From contig DLIO01000014.1 in assembly GCA_002483765.1 (NCBI GenBank), positions 1 to 6,540 of the forward strand: a stretch of 6,540 nt of DNA. The letters run 5' to 3'. The notes below the pieces were generated by a model. That model ran no database searches. It saw only the letters and a list, made by a program, of their open reading frames with translations, and was not told the origin of the DNA. The translations under genes and the position numbers were made by a program. Source of the DNA: Lentisphaeria bacterium UBA7640. GTDB taxonomy: Bacteria; Verrucomicrobiota; Lentisphaeria; Victivallales; Victivallaceae. Positions 4,771 through 6,540 of the stretch are shown here, piece by piece. Positions within the stretch are counted from its first letter, which is position 1; each line of letters begins with the position of its first letter.

Positions 4771-6090
4771 ATGAATGATAAAATTTGGAATGTCAGCGAA
4801 GTAAATGCGGTGGTCAGAGAACTGCTTGAAAACAGCATGATGCCGTTCTGGCTGCGTGGCGAAATCGGAACTCTCAGCATACAGCGTTCAGGTCATGTTT
4901 ATATCACCTTGAAAGATCAACGCTCCCAAGTCAGAGGCGTTTTTTTTAGTGGCGCCAATGTCATGAAACGTCTGCGTTTAGGTATCGGCTCCGAGGTAGA
5001 GGTCTTCGGTCAATTGACCGTTTACGAAGTACGTGGGGAATATCAATTTAGCGTGCGCTCAATCCGACCCGTCGGTTTCGGTGACTTACAACGGCGTTTC
5101 GAGGAGCTAAAAAAACGTTTATCTGCCGAAGGACTGTTCGACAGTGACCGCAAAAAAACGATCCCATTACTACCGCGTTGTGTTGGAGTGATAACATCGC
5201 CAGATGGCGCTGCAATTCGGGATTTCCTGCAAATTGCTCAACGACGATTCCCCGGCTTGCCAGTTCGCATCTATCCAGCGCCAGTACAAGGTGCCGATGC
5301 CGCTGCAAAATTGGTCAAAGGGATTGAGTTTTTCAACCGTACCGGCTGCGCAGATGTGCTTGTCTTAACTCGCGGTGGTGGCAGCATGGAAGATTTATGG
5401 CCGTTTAATGAAGAAATTTTAGTTCGTGCAGTTGCGGCTAGTGCTATTCCAGTTATCAGCGCGATTGGCCACGAAATCGATTTTACATTGTGTGACTTTG
5501 TCTCAGATTTACGAGCTCCGACCCCTTCAGCGGCGGCCGAATTAGTAGCCGCCAATCGTGAAGAACTACAACAGCGTCTCAGTCGAATCGAAAAAGATCT
5601 GTTTTCAGGGGTAACAACCTTGCGTCAGGATTTGCGCCATCGTCTGGAAAAAGCCGCCAATAGTTTTGTTTTTCGCGAACCAATTCACATGGTACGGCAG
5701 AAACAGCAACAACTGGACGAATTCGATGGCAATATGCGTGCGGCCATCCATCAAACCGCTCATGAAGCTGAACGCAGATACGCTACAGTTGACACAAGAC
5801 TGCAGATGTTGTCACCAAGGAATCTGTTGCGCGAAAAACTAACAACAGTAAATCAAGCTCAAGAACGCCTCGCCATATATGCTCAGCGCGCATCAACCGC
5901 ATTTAAAAGCCGCTTGGAACACACGCAGTATGCTCTAGAAAACCTCGACCCATCACGCGTTTTACAGCGCGGATATGCGATTGTTAGTCATCAAAACAAT
6001 ATCATTACCGATCCTGCCGACATCCCCTCAGACGCGATTCTAGATATTCGCTTAGCACATGGTAAAATCAGTGCTAAAAAAATCAACTAA
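4771..6090 (+). CDS. xseA: Exodeoxyribonuclease VII large subunit
   Basis: XseA is the catalytic large subunit of exonuclease VII, which degrades single-stranded DNA from both ends to oligonucleotides and works in repair with several copies of small subunit XseB. The 439-aa product is full length (E. coli 456). The N-terminal OB-fold is at about 4-100 (WNVSEVNAVVRELLE, then FWLRGEI, then SGHVYITLKD). The catalytic domain has GVITSPDGAAIRDF (139-152), RGGGSMEDLWPFN (201-213) and the GHEIDFTL...D.RAPTPSAAAE signature (233-257). A long coiled coil that carries XseB follows at about 262-390. The C-terminal strand segment has DPSRVLQRGYAIV (393-405). The start is chosen because WNVSE.N is the usual family beginning. 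The ribosome binding site is poor (GGAA 13 bases upstream). xseB, often the next gene, is not in the 450 bases downstream. A run of eight T (4940-4947) encodes the VFF at residues 57-59 without breaking the frame. Confidence 0.97.
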   Translation: MNDKIWNVSEVNAVVRELLENSMMPFWLRGEIGTLSIQRSGHVYITLKDQRSQVRGVFFSGANVMKRLRLGIGSEVEVFGQLTVYEVRGEYQFSVRSIRPVGFGDLQRRFEELKKRLSAEGLFDSDRKKTIPLLPRCVGVITSPDGAAIRDFLQIAQRRFPGLPVRIYPAPVQGADAAAKLVKGIEFFNRTGCADVLVLTRGGGSMEDLWPFNEEILVRAVAASAIPVISAIGHEIDFTLCDFVSDLRAPTPSAAAELVAANREELQQRLSRIEKDLFSGVTTLRQDLRHRLEKAANSFVFREPIHMVRQKQQQLDEFDGNMRAAIHQTAHEAERRYATVDTRLQMLSPRNLLREKLTTVNQAQERLAIYAQRASTAFKSRLEHTQYALENLDPSRVLQRGYAIVSHQNNIITDPADIPSDAILDIRLAHGKISAKKIN

Positions 6091-6144
6091 GAACACATCT
6101 CCAATCGGACTTGCAAGTTTCAAAATAATTTGCTGCCAGCGGTT

Positions 6145-6177
6145 AAATTCGAACGCGCATAATGCACGAGAGAATTT
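6145..6177. repeat. Dispersed GC-rich palindrome, copy 3 (diverged, inverted)
   Basis: Centred on A6161, with GCAT-A-ATGC at the centre, partial inner arms (ACGCGCAT / ATGCACGA, some mismatches) and perfect outer arms AAATTC (6145-6150) and GAATTT (6172-6177). It has the same 33-base length as copy 2. Its central CATAATG is the reverse complement of CATTATG in copies 1 and 2, so it is inserted in the other orientation. CTGCCAG flanks it at 6133-6139 and 6183-6189. It begins 54 bases after the xseA stop. Confidence 0.75.
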
Positions 6178-6237
6178 CAAGACTGCCAGGTTTGCACTTT
6201 CACACCAAATAAATTCAACGAAGAAAAGGTGCCATCC

Positions 6238-6265
6238 TTGACTTATTCCGATTGTGCTGTATAAT
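6238..6265 (+). promoter_or_regulatory. Consensus sigma-70 promoter of the structured RNA
   Basis: TTGACT (6238-6243) and a perfect TATAAT (6260-6265) are 16 bases apart. It is the best promoter match in the window. It predicts a start near 6271-6273, which is exactly where an 11-bp closing helix begins. No open reading frame follows. Confidence 0.8.
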
Positions 6266-6272
6266 CTTTAAC

Positions 6273-6359
6273 AGGAAGCAGGTTAATCTCTGAATAAGAT
6301 TTCATCGGGTCCGCAAGGACTTAAATTAAATATTACGTAGAGTAATACACCTGCTTCCT
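6273..6359 (+). ncRNA. Candidate structured small RNA, four-helix cloverleaf, unassigned
   Basis: The stretch folds by eye into a compact closed RNA. P1 is AGGAAGCAGGT (6273-6283) with ACCTGCTTCCT (6349-6359), 11 perfect pairs. P2 is AATCT (6285-6289) with AGATT (6297-6301) and a 7-base loop. P3 is GTCC (6309-6312) with GGAC (6317-6320), capped by a GCAA tetraloop of the GNRA class and extendable by two G-U pairs. P4 is TATTAC (6331-6336) with GTAATA (6342-6347) and a 5-base loop. The consensus promoter places its start at the first base of P1. It is not a tRNA (no TTC loop, wrong arm order), not SRP RNA (no GGAAGGAAGCAG domain IV), and too short for 6S or tmRNA. I recognise no riboswitch family, and no gene follows within the window. 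The 3' end is undefined: T-rich TTTCCTATT follows P1 but no ordinary terminator. Confidence 0.6.
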
Positions 6360-6465
6360 TTCCTATTACTACCATTCAGCATTAAGCCCTCCCCTGAATT
6401 AGCCCAAAAGTCAGTTTTAATACTTTTCGAGACTCAAACCTAAATTTTCTCACAAAAATCACAAT
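6360..6465. other. Non-coding stretch with no strong feature
   Basis: There is no gene or promoter I can support. ATTCAG (6374-6379) can pair with CTGAAT (6394-6399) across a 14-base loop, a weak hairpin with no T-tract directly after it. The sequence then grades into simple A/T- and C-rich repeats. Confidence 0.5.
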
Positions 6466-6511
6466 ATCTTTCCTTTGTGTGCTTTGCGCCTTTTTTGTAT
6501 TCTCAGTGGTT
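6466..6511. repeat. Degenerate CGCAAAG/CACAAAG-type repeat
   Basis: On the - strand this reads ACCACTGAGAATACAAAA, then GGCGCAAAGCACACAAAGG, a run of imperfect 7-9 base units built on CAAAG. It is similar in style to the stretch at 394-448. I recall such 'accactgagaacacaaag' tracts as common dispersed repeats in environmental genomes, but cannot name a family. Confidence 0.5.
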
Positions 6512-6540
6512 AACTCCCCAACTCCCCAACTCTCCAACTC
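6512..6540. repeat. 8-bp tandem repeat AACTCCCC, cut by window edge
   Basis: Units AACTCCCC (6512-6519), AACTCCCC (6520-6527), AACTCTCC (6528-6535) and a partial AACTC (6536-6540) run off the end of the window. It directly adjoins the degenerate repeat, so the two may be parts of one composite element. Confidence 0.9.

Noticed and set aside
4940..4947. Run of eight T in xseA as a programmed slippage site
   Set aside because: The frame is intact through it with normal XseA sequence on both sides, and nothing nearby suggests a stimulatory structure.
6059..6241. 60-codon open frame overlapping the end of xseA, considered as xseB
   Set aside because: No similarity to the XseB helical pair, no ribosome binding site, and it runs through palindrome copy 3.
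6273..6359. Identity as SRP RNA, suggested by GGAAGCAG and a tetraloop
   Set aside because: The GGAAGCAG lies in the closing helix, not opposite the tetraloop, and the conserved domain IV asymmetric loop sequence is absent around the GCAA hairpin.
6273..6359. Identity as a tRNA, suggested by the cloverleaf
   Set aside because: The closing helix has 11 pairs, arm order and sizes are wrong, there is no GTTCRA loop, and no CCA end.
1..6540. CRISPR array or defence system
   Set aside because: The tandem repeats have no unique spacers of regular length, and no cas or other defence gene is present.

Overview
The window reads as bacterial chromosomal DNA of moderate GC with housekeeping genes. Five genes run on the + strand: rpmA (bL27), obgE, an RpoD-family sigma factor, rpsU (bS21) and xseA. 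A small exported phosphate-binding-like protein is encoded on the - strand at the left. The organism is probably a member of the PVC assemblage (Lentisphaerota/Verrucomicrobiota/Planctomycetota-like). That guess rests on the sigma factor's region 2.4 wording (AAWWIKQSMRRALANQS), its long Lys/Ala/Thr extension, an Obg without a C-terminal OCT domain, and the degenerate CGCAAAG-type and short tandem repeats at both edges. It is an inference, not a proof.

Layout. Bases 1-455 hold no convincing gene: a 14-bp tandem repeat, a GC-rich palindrome and a degenerate repeat. Bases 456-1175 (-) encode a secreted PstS-like domain protein. An AT-rich divergent intergenic region with a good promoter leads into rpmA. 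A textbook intrinsic terminator separates rpmA from obgE and abuts the obgE ribosome binding site. After obgE comes a second copy of the palindrome, then the sigma-70 factor, a hairpin, and rpsU. rpsU is 54 aa and has by far the strongest Shine-Dalgarno in the window. A perfect intrinsic terminator ends rpsU, and xseA follows with its own promoter. The last 450 bases have no protein gene. They hold a third copy of the palindrome, a consensus sigma-70 promoter driving a compact four-helix RNA of about 87 nt that I do not recognise, and simple repeats.

The genes serve translation (bL27, bS21), ribosome assembly and growth control (Obg), transcription initiation (sigma) and DNA repair (exonuclease VII large subunit). 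Proximity of rpsU to an RpoD-family gene recalls the rpsU-dnaG-rpoD macromolecular synthesis operon, but dnaG is missing and the order is reversed.

The two most interesting non-coding signals are: (1) a 31-33 bp palindrome present three times in intergenic DNA, each copy flanked by short direct repeats as a small mobile or REP-like element might be; and (2) an apparently free-standing structured RNA gene at 6273-6359.
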